From positions 24,755,230 through 24,819,229 of the forward strand of contig OY741272.1 in assembly GCA_963514095.1 (NCBI GenBank): DNA of 64,000 bases. Reading direction: 5' to 3'. The notes below the pieces were generated by a model, which saw nothing but the letters and a program-made list of their open reading frames with translations, was not told where the DNA came from and ran no database searches. This DNA is from Eutrigla gurnardus (taxonomy: Eukaryota > Chordata > Actinopteri > Perciformes > Triglidae). Positions within the stretch are counted from its first letter, which is position 1; every line of letters begins with the position of its first letter. A program made the translations under genes and the position numbers. This document shows positions 14,480 through 25,525 of the stretch, in pieces.

Positions 14480-14960
14480 CAGCTGAAGGGGGCGCATCGC
14501 TGATTGGTTGTTCGCATCGAGACAATGTAACTTTGTGCGCGCGCAGCTTTCCAGCGTTATTCCCAGTTTATTGTACTTTGGTTTGACCCTATATAGGCTG
14601 AGCAGCTCTCGTGCTGTATTAACAGCCGCCCACGTGTCCCAAAGCATCGACCTGTTTCATCTCGAGGTTGCGGGTTCACGCATTTTGCTGCGCGTGCGTT
14701 TTAAAGGGGTCGCTGGTAAATGACAGATTACTCACATTTGTGTCAGCCTATGTAATCCGATTCCGCTCCAGTTGGTTCTGTGCAAAAACCTCATGTCGTC
14801 ATACTGTAGCCGTACTGTAGGAGCGCTTCAGCCCCGCGCAGGCATGAGCAAACGAGCAAGGATTCATCCGACCCAGATGCACTTCGCACAGCTGTTAACA
14901 GAGGCGCATCATGTCCTCACGACTACGTCACGAAGTGGACCGTTTACCGGATGTCGAGTC
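14480..14960 (+). promoter_or_regulatory. promoter-like block: NF-Y box, TATA box, E-box
   Basis: CTGATTGGTTG at 14500-14510 is an excellent inverted CCAAT (NF-Y) site. TATATAG follows at 14590-14596, at the classic 80-90 bp distance, and a CACGTG E-box lies at 14631-14636, with CpG-richer DNA than its flanks. A start near 14620 would be expected. A CRE-like ACGTCA lies near 14926. No recognised exon follows, so this could be an alternative upstream hipk2 promoter, a promoter for a non-coding RNA, or chance. Confidence 0.35.
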
Positions 14961-15077
14961 CCTTTTCAAGAATGGTTAGAATAATATTGGTATTATTAGC
15001 ACGCAGCAACATTATTTTATGAGCTTTTTTTTCAATCAGTAATAATATTATCAAAAAAGGAGCAGTGAGAAGATAAG

Positions 15078-15137
15078 TATACTTATCACTATGTACTTAA
15101 ATTATATATAATATATAAGTACATAGTGATAAGTATA
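15078..15137. repeat. 22-bp perfect inverted repeat with 16-nt AT loop
   Basis: The arm at 15078-15099 (starting TATACTTATCACT) is the exact reverse complement of 15116-15137. The loop is A/T only and the flanks carry further TAAGTA words. A 60-nt hairpin this clean in unique DNA is notable. It may be a remnant of a palindromic miniature transposon or an expressed hairpin, and neither can be decided here. Confidence 0.85.
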
Positions 15138-15456
15138 ATTTAAGTAAGTATAAGTAAAAGTAGTATATAGGGTGGGCCTATGATATTATAATTGCTGGTT
15201 TATTATCTGGTCTATTTTAAATGTATTGTATTGTATATCTCTTTTATTCCATTCCAATGTTTTTCTTGTATTTGTGTGAAAATATTGTTATTTCTTTACT
15301 GTATGATAATCACTTTGAAGTGTCTCTGTGTTCAAAATAAACTCCTTTTTTACATTCTAATTTTTCTATTATTATTATCCGTGAAGGACGATGAAATAAG
15401 AACGATGATGTGATCGTTATTCCCGTTTGTTTCAGAGTCCAGAGTGACGCGCCTCC

Positions 15457-15490
15457 CCCTCCCTCCCTCCCTCCCTCCCTCCCCCCTCCT
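15457..15490 (-). other. (CCCT)n promoter tract, G-quadruplex on reverse strand
   Basis: At least seven C3+ runs with single-T spacers in the hipk2 CpG island. The reverse strand reads as repeated GGGA, a quadruplex motif; the forward strand can form an i-motif. Confidence 0.85.
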
Positions 15491-15756
15491 CGTCTCCTCC
15501 TCCCATCGACTCGCTCGACGCTCGACTCGCTCGCTTGTAAACTCGCTGCGCTCTGACCACCGCAACTTTTGCAGAGACTCCTCACTCCTCAGACATGTCG
15601 CACAATAGCTGAAGTAGAACCTGTCACCGCGGCTCATCATCCGAGCTGCCCCCCTCCCCTACAAACACACCGCAGGAGGGATTTGACTTGCACGGCCTCT
15701 ATCTCTCCCCCCTCAGCACCACATCGTCGCTTCACCCTCGCATATCGGAACCGACG

Positions 15757-15785
<29 letters not shown>
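15757..15785. repeat. 29-nt T run in the 5' leader region
   Basis: Homopolymer about 170 nt before the hipk2 start codon. It could be a retrotransposed tail on the other strand or a replication-slippage product. Confidence 0.95.
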
Positions 15786-15788
<3 letters not shown>

Positions 15789-15796
15789 GCCTGGAT

Positions 15797-15955
15797 ATGA
15801 ATTATGAGCGTTTTCCTCACTAATGAACCGGGCCAGTGATGCAGGAGACCGCGGCGACTCTCTCACCGGCGCTTCAAGATGGCAGATTTTCATTGAGTTT
15901 TGAGCAGAAATCTCGCTTTATTTTTTTGCCATGAATAACAGGAATCCTTGCACCG
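15797..15955 (+). other. cluster of upstream ORFs in the hipk2 5' leader
   Basis: Five ATGs precede the main start in this stretch. They are 15797 (8 codons, MNYERFPH), 15823 (26 codons), 15839 (31 codons), 15879 (5 codons, MADFH, with strong context A at -3 and G at +4) and 15931 (G at -3). The last is out of frame with the main start and has no stop before the donor. In the spliced message it runs on into exon 2 and ends at the TAG at 31505-31507, giving 34 codons that overlap the main start. A further ATG at 15595 (MSHNS) applies if transcription starts earlier. Such leaders usually reduce translation or favour reinitiation. Confidence 0.55.
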
Positions 15956-15974
15956 ATGGCCCCTGTATACGAAG
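15956..15974 (+). CDS. hipk2: hipk2 exon 1 coding part (residues 1-6 plus one base)
   Basis: Reads MAPVYE plus the first base of a glycine codon, then a consensus donor GTAAGA. Joined to exon 2 it gives MAPVYEGMAS, the long-isoform N-terminus of vertebrate HIPK2, which decides this start despite its short length. The intron is phase 1. The start context is ordinary: C at -3 and G at +4. The next in-frame methionine (residue 8, at 31449 in exon 2) has G at -3 and G at +4 in the spliced message. It is the start used in the numbering of the shorter mammalian form, so both starts may be used. Confidence 0.93.
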
Positions 15975-18900
15975 GTAAGATGCTTTTTAAAATGTGCTGT
16001 TTTTCCTCCCCCCCCCCCCCCTCCCCTCCTCCTCCCCTCTACGGAGCTCTGTCACTGAACCCACTGTATCAATTGAGATCCAATTGAATTGCGGCTGATC
16101 GGGATTCAGAGATGCGTCGCACCTTCTCCTCTTAGCCTTAAAAAAAGAGGATTAAACACTGCTGTTCTCGCTGGATCCTGAGCCCGGAGTGTGCTGTCAG
16201 ATTCACCCGCAGCTCTGCTGTTTGGTCCCAGTTAAAGAGTGAAACACTCGGAGCTCAGTGTGGAGCTGTGTCACCGATGTCTTGCTATAAAACCTCCCGG
16301 TTAAGGTCAAAGACGAGCTGGGGAGGGTGTTTTTTTTAAAACCACGCAGTCCGACTGCGTTACAAACATGTTTGTTTGTTTGCTCCAGGTAGAAAAAGGA
16401 GCCTGGAAAGAAGGAAGAGACCGATCGGTGCGAGTCTCGCCCCTCGGTTCTCCCACCTCCAGTTATTCTAACAAACAATCCCGAAACACCGTGTGATCCC
16501 TTTCCACATCTCCCACCTTCATGTGTGAATGGATACAAATGTTTCATTTTGTGTTTCCTCTCCGGAAACCAGAGGCGAGCTTTTAAATCCAGCAGCATAT
16601 ATTCGCTGCTGTCGCTGCAGCACTGGAGCTGTGACTAATCCAATAGAGAGACCGCTATACCGCATGCTTCTCCAAATGTGTTTGCTGCCATGCAGCTCTT
16701 TTTTTTTTATGTATTCTTTATTATAACAGTAAAAAAACACATGGGGGTTTGCTTTTGCAATGTCGTTGCAAGGTGGCTGTTCATGTGAAACAGTGCGAGC
16801 GGCCCACTATAAACGTGTGTGTTGATATGGTACAACTGTAACTACACTATTAATATCCCACCACTGGATTAAATGCTGTGATGGAACCAAAGGGGTTCAT
16901 ATATTATTATAATAAGACTTCATGTGATATTATGTTGTTTTCACGTCCATGAAGTATCATTCAGAAGTAGAGATGCTTCTCTGACCTCCTAACAAGACAG
17001 ATTACCTCAAACAGAGCAAACAGAGGTCTACATGCACGTCAGATAACTTGTGCAAATTGAATATTACACACAAAGCAAATGATGACCCCCTTTTATTCCC
17101 TCTCTCCAATATTTATTTTTGAGCAGCCTCATGTTTGATATCTCCTCGTCTACTCTTTAGTCCCTCTGCTGGTGTTAAAGGGAAGCTCCTCTTCTATTCA
17201 ACACTACCATTGAGAAAAAAAGATCATACAGAAGTATTGAAAACTAATACTACGCGTGTTAAAGTGACACTGTAGAGATGTCTGCTGTAGACGCAGTACA
17301 ACAACGGGGCCGCTGCTGCAGACTCCTCGCTCCTCACTGTTTCGTCACTATATTGTGGGGATTTTTCATCGGGGGGTGTGGAGGCTTACAGGCACAGCCC
17401 GAGACGACAGCGTTTCAACATGAAAAGGGAAGTTGAAATGAGACTCCTATGCAAAAGGTAATTAGTGTAAATTACATTCCCCGGCTTTTCCCTTCGCCAC
17501 GGAGAGGAGGAGAAGGGAAGAGAAAAGAGGCGGCAGGGGGAATTAATTACCCTGCCTGTCCTCCTCTGTGTTGGAGAGGCCTGTTATGCAGAGCAGTCAT
17601 GGAAATGACCGAAGTCTCCGGTGGAAAATAGGTTTTTTTTGGGGGGGCGGCTATTATGGTGATTACTCACCGTCCACTACAGGGTAACTAATAAGTTCAA
17701 TCTATGTGATTAACTAGTTCCTTTGATTGTTCAGTTGAGCTTTTGTTGAAGGGAGAAAACACTTTACATCAGGCTGGACTGGATTTCACATGTAAATGAT
17801 CAGGAATGATTGGTTAAAACCAGGTGATTGCCATGAAGCTTATTGTTGAGTCCATGTTCCTGTTGGGTTTTTTGCTTTTTTCTCTCCTGTTTGCCTTTTG
17901 GTCCTTCCCGGCCCAGACAGAAGGCGGCAGGGCCGCGGCCTGATCGCCCTGGGAACCCGGTCTCATAACCCAAACTGACACCTTGATGGATGTCTGATGA
18001 ACGGAGCAAGTCCGGCAGCCCCCCCCTCCCCCTCCCCCTCTACTCCACTCCCCAGCTGTGGAAAAGCTAATATTCACACACCGCCAAACCCTTGCCTGCC
18101 CTTCTTCTCCGGCTGGATATTGGCGTCGTGGTGCGCTCCCGGCTGCGTCGTGCATTTGTCTCCATCTGCACACATGTGCCGTCGCCCATTTGGATTAGAC
18201 AGCTGTGGAGCCGGGGCACCGGGCAGGGAGGCAACTTCATTTGCGGATCGGGCCTCTCGCAGGTCAAGCAGTGTTATTCCAGGGAGGATTCATTCATTCA
18301 CGCCTGGAAACATGGACAGGAGTATGACTCAGAGGCTGCTGCTGCTGCTGCTGATCACCATCGGGGCGACAGGCGCTAAAGCATCTCAGGCAGATTAATG
18401 TTTCATCCATTCACGCGGCCATTACGTGTTAATGCAACACTGCCTCGACCCCGTGGTTTCCAGGTATGGCCCTTTCTGTCGGAGGGGAAGTTACTCAGAA
18501 ACTGCCCCCTCCTCCCCCCGTCTTCCCCTCACGCTTGTTTGGACCCGCTTGATTGATATCTTCCTCACGGGCTACGACCCAGGCTCCGACTCCCAAGGTT
18601 GCAAGCCTTTTAAACTTTGATTAGAATTGCAGGAAGAACCCCGGGGGCCTTTCGGGGGCCGCACCCCATGGCAGAGACAAGGCTGGGAGGGAAGAGGGGG
18701 GGGTCTCTCTCTCTCCCTTCCTGACTGTTATGACAAGCAGGCTGGTGTGTTTAGCTCTTCACTGTCAACAGCAGAGTAAGAGAAAAGGCCTGCGAGGGGA
18801 GGATAGCTAAACAGTCTGAGGAAGAGATGGGGCTGATATTCCAAATAGCTCACGGGGAAGAACAGCCATCGCTCAAATCTCGTACTCGAGGTGCAAATCC

Positions 18901-21023
18901 TCGTAGGTGCCCCGCGTGAATGTTTATCTCATGTTTTCCGCCGTCACTCAGCGGCCGTTTTGATCTGTTTGTTGACCCGACGCATCCACCTCATGACTTG
19001 TTTGGAAAGACGTTTTTTTTTTTTCTCTTTTTGCTCAGAGAGAGGGTTATGAAAATGGATAAGCTGTCTTTACAAGTATCGCTTTTGCATTATTCAAAGC
19101 TTTCCATCTGAAAAAAGGAAGAGGGATCCAGTGTTGGGGGATTCTTTGTGCTATTGATTTGTTGAAGCATTTAGTAGTAGAAGCTGAGGGGGCTTTGGAG
19201 GGAGATAGAATGTGAGTTCTGTGTGAGACGAGGTGTGTGTGTGAAGACGAGGGAATATGTGAGCTCTCTGATGTGCAGAAATAGTTCACAGGTGTGATCT
19301 GAGGGTTTTTGGAAACAGATGAGGGGTGTGGGGGGTGTCAGCCTGAACTGAAATGACAGGTTAAGAGAGGCCAGTCTGACGCAGGAGGCCCAGCCTACAA
19401 TACTTCTGGCTATTTTAATAGGCTCAACTTTTCATATACTCTTTTCAGCAAATTTCTCCGGAGTAAAACTGCCTCCAGTACTCCAGCACATCATTCTTCT
19501 GGCTCTTTTCCTTTGCTTTTTTTTTTTTTTCTTTCTTAGCTTGGAGGAAATTCAATTGAGATGCAAGGGGACTTTGCAATTCTCATTTTCTCTTCAGTCA
19601 GTAAGCCTCCTGTTTTAGTGCTTCTGCCATATGTTTCAGACCTCTCCCAGAAACAACTCTGAAAGCTCCGGAGCTCCGCAGCCCTTGAAGCGGGAGACCA
19701 CATCAATTGCTGACATTAGTTGTTTTTTATCGAAGGGGAAGGGGAGGAAGGGGGAGGGAGCCTGGGTTTGGGATGGAGCCTCAACCCTGTCGGTTGCTTA
19801 CACAAGGCATTTCCGTGTTGGTTGTCATGCATGTGTGAAGGCCCTTTTTTTTTCTTCTCCTCCTCCTCCTCCTGCACTGTTGTTTCACACTGTGTTTGGT
19901 GTCGGCTTGTGTGGAACAGCTGCCTCTGGCTCCGACTAGCAGTGTAACAGGCTTTTTGTTGGGGAGGAAACCAGTGCAGCAGGCCAGTTTCTAAAGATGT
20001 TACTAACTGGGAGCAACTGTGGCTCGAGGCCGGACCGGGTCATCTGCTGGTTCCGATCCCTGTCGCTTACATGTCCTTGAACGGGACGCTGAAACCTCCG
20101 CTTGCCTCCCGGGTCGCTTTACAGCAGAACGCCGCTCTCAAGTGCTTACGGGTTTAATGCCGAGGTCAAATTTGATGCATTACGATTAAAATAAAAATGT
20201 TGATGGTATAAAACAGATCACAGTGAGCTTCATGGCTGCCATTAACAACCCAGATGGTTTTATTTATTTGAACGCTGAACGTGTAATTTGTTCTCCAAAT
20301 GGATTTGTTAAGTTTTGGAAACAATTTTCTTGTTCTCCATGGGATGCCACATTACCTATAATAGAAGAAAAAAAAGTCCACCTTGTGTTTGAGGATCTGC
20401 GTGAGAGAAGAAGATAGATGAAGGTCCCTCTTAAATCTCCATAGCCTCCCCCAGTAATGTAATAACGGCTCTACAGCCGCGACGAGAGTAGCATCTGCTT
20501 AAAAAGTGCTGAGAGACTCTGCACCTTGTGACACACGCGTTGCTTTGATGTGCTGCGAGAGTCGCGGTTCAAACAAAGGTTCACATTTTACTGCTTCCCA
20601 ACGCGGCACGCAGTGAATGAGCCCTTTTGTTAACCCGGGCCTGTCTAAGCAATAATTACACAGGGATTCCTTTATCATAAAGGGCACGTTATATGCTGCA
20701 GGGGTCAAATCGTTCATACCTTATATATATGCTGTATATTTAAGCAGATGATATTGTAAAGTACAGCGTGATCTACATTTCCCTTGCATGCCGTATATTG
20801 CTCGCTCACTTTGTAATCATTATTTGCCAGAGTGACCCCTCCGATTCCCACCCCCACCCCACCCACACATGCCCCCCGCCCCCCGCCCACCCCCCACCCA
20901 CATCCATCTCTTATCTGCCCTTCCATCCCACTCTGTTTGTTGATAAGCCGAGAGGCGATTGGCCAGCACACATGGTGCCCATGTGACACTTCAGCAACAG
21001 CCTGATGGCCAGATTGGAAGCCC

Positions 21024-21057
<34 letters not shown>

Positions 21058-24000
21058 ATGTAATTGGAGTCTGGTTTGAGAGGAGGTCTAACTACTGTAG
21101 CTTTTTTGTTCTCTCTAATCACCCTCACCTTAAAGCCCCTCAAGTCTCCCCCATCGCTTCCCGCCTCACTCCCCCTCCTCCTCCTTGGCTTGTCTTATTG
21201 CTACACCCCCTCCAAACGCCCCCCAAAACCGCCAGCTTGTTTGTGGCGCACATTGTCCAAGCTCTTAATCCTATTGTTTGTGATAATGCCCCCCCCCCTC
21301 CCTCCCTCCATACCAGTCCATTTGACATCGCACTCTCTGGAAGAGCTGCTGGCTGTATTTATCACCGACTAATTTGGCCTTTCAACTCGACATGTCACAT
21401 TGCACATGTGAAGCTGGTAAAAAAAAAGAAGAAAAAAAAAAGCTTGCAAGTAATGCAAAGACAACAGATGATGTAAGGTGCTACAGCTGGATGGTGACGA
21501 CAATTTCAACACTCATTAAGACAAAAAAAAGAGAGAAAAAAGATCATAACCGTCTCTTTATATTACACGGGTGAAAAACGATTTGCAGTTTTTAATCAAG
21601 CCTTTCACAACGTCCACATTATTCCTTCGTCTTGGGAGTGAAGGACGGTGTGGGAGAGAGACTTGGACCTTTACACAGTAAGATTAGGGCACCGAGGTTC
21701 TTTTTAGGCTCTCCTATTCACCGACGGGAGATACGGGTTCTGTCATGTCCAGCCAATGTGGGCTAAGCCCCGGTGCCAGCCCCATCACCGCTCCTGGCTC
21801 CGGCCCCTCTCGGTCATGGAAGGGAAGTGGAGCGATGGGTGGCTGCTGGCGGCCCCTTCACAGATGGCTGCAGGTACAGCGCTACGCTTGGCTGATAACC
21901 AAAGGACTTCAAAGCTCAGACGACTAGCGCTCGAGCCCATTTCTGTCCAGAGCCAGGAGGCAAAAAAAAAAAAAGAGAGAGAAAAAGGCACAGAACAGAG
22001 ACAGCAGTAGACGGGGACCGGGGGTAGTCAAAAGAGTCAACAGGCATGGAAATGAGCAGCTTTAGCCTTTCTCCCCCCGCTCGCTCTTTGTGTAGTATTT
22101 ACACTTCTCACCTTCTTCTTATTTTCTCTACATGCTGCGTGATTCTCTTTATAGTATATAAAAATAGATTATATTACTGTGAAAGCAATCATGATGGCAC
22201 AGACATTAAAGGTGGCAGTCACTGTTAGAGATAGGGGCCCCTCCCTCTCTTCTTCTTCTTCTTCTTCTTCTTCTTCTTCTTCTTCTTCTTCTTCTTCTTC
22301 TTCTTCTTCCTCTTCTCCTCCTCCTCCTCTTCTTGTTCCTCCTCCTGCTCCTCCTCCTCCTCTTCTTCTTCTCCTGGCTCCGATTCTTCCAGGAACCCTG
22401 CTGTCCCCCTGTGTAAAGTTAGACTTCAAAAGGGGCTTGAAGTGGAAGTGACAAAACGTGTTGACATCTCTCAGCGGTTTTAAGAATTATGGTCGTGACG
22501 TGCAGCGAAACGGTCTCTATATCCGTTTGATATTCACATGTAGGGAGAATGATTTCCTCGTTTCCACTTAAGGCTGGAAACCGTGCTTTTATGAGCTTTT
22601 AAAGGATAATCGAGAGAGAAAAAGGGAGAGATATGATAAAAAAGTCATTGATTTAATTAGACTATCCTGTGCCTCCTCTCACACCACTCCACCGACATGA
22701 GAAAATGTCCCGCCTGTAAGAGATATTCCCCCCACAGCCGCATGAAGACATTCAGTAACAAATTCAGTTGCAGCACAGCTGAGTGACTACAGTTGTTAAA
22801 TGGCTTTTGTTATTTAAAAAAAAATGCAATATTTACAAGTGTTTGAAGAAATGGTTATGCCTTTGCTATTCCTATTATTCCAAAGTGCTTTTTTTCCTCT
22901 CCAGCTATTTTATTTTAGTATATGTAAAGTTGAATCATGCAGTGTTTGCTTAGCTTTGAAGATCAGAGAGTGACATTTATTACTCCTTGTGTAAGTATGG
23001 CTTATTCAAGTTTAAACTGAATTATTATTATGATTAAAAAGTAGCAGTACCTGTTTATGTTTCTGGGCCCGAGTATGTTATAGTGTATAAATAAAAAAAA
23101 GCCCAGTCTGCACACCTTTTAGATTCACTCCCTCACTTCAAAGCCTCCGGCACCGTCATGGCCGGCCAGCAGCAGCTCTGCCTGAAGCCTTTTGAAGTGA
23201 CCCCTCCATTCAGCCTGGGAGACACAGAATGGCAGAGACGTGGAATGACGGAGATCGGAAAAGGAAGGCAGAAAATAGAGGGAGGGAGGGAGGGGTTGGA
23301 GAGATGAATACCCTCTTGTGGGGGCCCATGGGCCTCAGGGGCACCGACAGAGGGTCAGGGGAGCTTGGAGGGTGGGGGTGAAGGGGAGGGGGGGTCCAGC
23401 AGTGGTCTAAAAGGGATTTAGGTGGTGTTGGGGTTACCCTTCGTCTCCTTTAACCTGTCTCCTCAACGGCGTCCGGAGAGCCCCCCCTCCCAGCTCCCCT
23501 GACGGAGGCCGGCAGCTGCCGACACCTCCATCACTTTTACAGAAGTTGGCCCAGAAAAAGGCCAAAAGTTGACCTTTAGCCATGTGGACCTGTTCTCTTC
23601 CCTTCACTGTGCTGGAGCGGTCCAGGGCAGGAAGGTTGTTGTTGTATTTTTACCTCATTAGGTCTGTGAGACGAGTTCAATGTTCTTAAGTATTAAAAAC
23701 ATTTGGACACAAACTAACTTAAAACTGCAAGCAGTGTCGTGACGGGTCCTCGCTCATATAAACGTGGAAGCACTAAGTTTCATCCGACTCAGTAACATGA
23801 ACCTCATTCGGAGCCTTTCAACATTTGAATAGCCTGCAGAAAAAAACCAACACAGCAAGGCCAACGCACTGCAAGCATTTTTCTATCTTCATTCACAGCA
23901 AAGCATCTAACAGTATGAATCATTATTTACTGACGGGTCATCTTTTCCATCTGTTAAAATCCCTCTCAGCTACCACTCGGCTGGGGAGTTTGGGAAACGG

Positions 24001-25205
24001 CTCACAGAAACGGACCCAAACTGGCAAATTCTTTTGGGGGGATCCATCTTGTTTTCGTGTAATTTTACCAAACAAAGTTTGTCATTTCATAATGATTATA
24101 AAATCCACTTCTCCTCCTGGAGGTGTTTTACCTTCCATGCGAGCCAATTGAATTGGGCGTTGAACGGATGGTCCGAATGGCCGCTTCCTGCACGCTTTTT
24201 TGGCTGCTATTTGCGACTGCGAGAACGCTGTAAATATAATCGCCTGAAGCCATAATTTTCACACTAAATCAGACGCAGAGGGCTGAGTTGGCTAGCCACA
24301 TTTATTACCTCAGCTCTGTGGCCAAAAAGACTCAACAGCCATGTTTACGCCACACAGTCGCTTGGATTAAGGACACATATGCTTTGCTCAATTGGTATGG
24401 GAGCATGTGTGTGTCTGTGTGTGTGTGTGTGTGTGTGTTATAATCTTTAAAAGCTGCTTGAATTTAAAGCATGGCGGTCCTCCTTACTTTGTCAAAGACG
24501 GAATTGAGAGGCGCTGCAGCGGGAGAGGGGGGTTAAAAAGAAGATGATAAAGAGAGATTAGGAGATTAAAAACATATTACCAAGCATGTGTTTGGATGAG
24601 TCACCTGCAGGTGTGCATGTTGAGGTCGTTTTAGAGAGAGGAAAAAAAGCCATCTGAAGTCTAAATTTGTCTGATCTGTGGCCTTAATAGGCCGCGAGCA
24701 GCAGCTTCACACTCCCCGGTGAAATACCACACACTCCTGTCGCCTGGGGAGGCATGCGCACCATCTCCAGTCTGTATATGATAGCGTTGGTATACTGGGG
24801 GGGGACGGGGGAGGGCATGGGGGGGTTATAAAGAGCTCTGATGTGCGATGGATAGAATGTGCCGGCTTCTTCTTGTGTCGTCTTTCGGGCAGTAAAAAAA
24901 ATGCATCAGTACTCATCATGATCAGCTCATCAACAGAGACAGTAACAGCCAGGCAATCAGGGCTTTATTCTATCAGAGAAGTTATTAATCTGCAAGGCAT
25001 TTTCATTCATGAATATCTTCGTTTTCCTAGCATCGCAGTCTCCTGCTGCATCCCCAGCACTCTGCTGTTTGAATAGCAGTGTTTTGGAAATACAGGAAGT
25101 GGTGAGCCTGTCTGTGTGTGATTGGTCCCCCAGGTGCCTGGTCAGGTCGGACTGGTTCCTCCGTTCTGGTTCGTCGCAGGGTTTCAAAGTGGGTGGGGCA
25201 TCATA

Positions 25206-25289
<84 letters not shown>

Positions 25290-25456
25290 GGGGTGGAGGT
25301 TTCGTACGTTTTCTCTACCCAGCTAAGATTTTAGAGCTTTGACAAATAGTTGAGAAAATCCTAAAGGAGCACTAATAGTCATAGAGTTACACACACATGT
25401 GGAGTCTCAGGAATGCAGAATGGCATGTCTATGTGGGTCCACACTTACTGGCACGT

Positions 25457-25525
<69 letters not shown>

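Larger units (their letters stand above)
15430..15955 (+). promoter_or_regulatory. hipk2: CpG-rich hipk2 promoter and 5' untranslated region
   Basis: Compared with the AT-rich DNA just before it, this stretch is dense in CpG (runs such as ATCGACTCGCTCGACGCTCG near 15506-15525). It contains a (CCCT)n tract at about 15457-15490, a nearly duplicated TCGACTCGCTCG word near 15507 and 15519, and a 29-T run at 15757-15785. This fits a TATA-less CpG-island promoter, as expected for a broadly expressed kinase gene. The transcription start cannot be placed from sequence. If it lies before 15757, the message carries a long poly(U). Confidence 0.6.

Noticed and set aside
18846..18905. tRNA-like T-arm (CGAGG TGCAAAT CCTCG) at A-box/B-box spacing
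   Set aside because: The T-stem is perfect and the spacing fits, but no acceptor, D or anticodon stem forms. Taken as chance or a very old tRNA-derived fragment.
22169..22451. Poly-Glu and poly-Ser reading frames
   Set aside because: Both are translations of the (CTT)n tract, with no start, splice or protein context.
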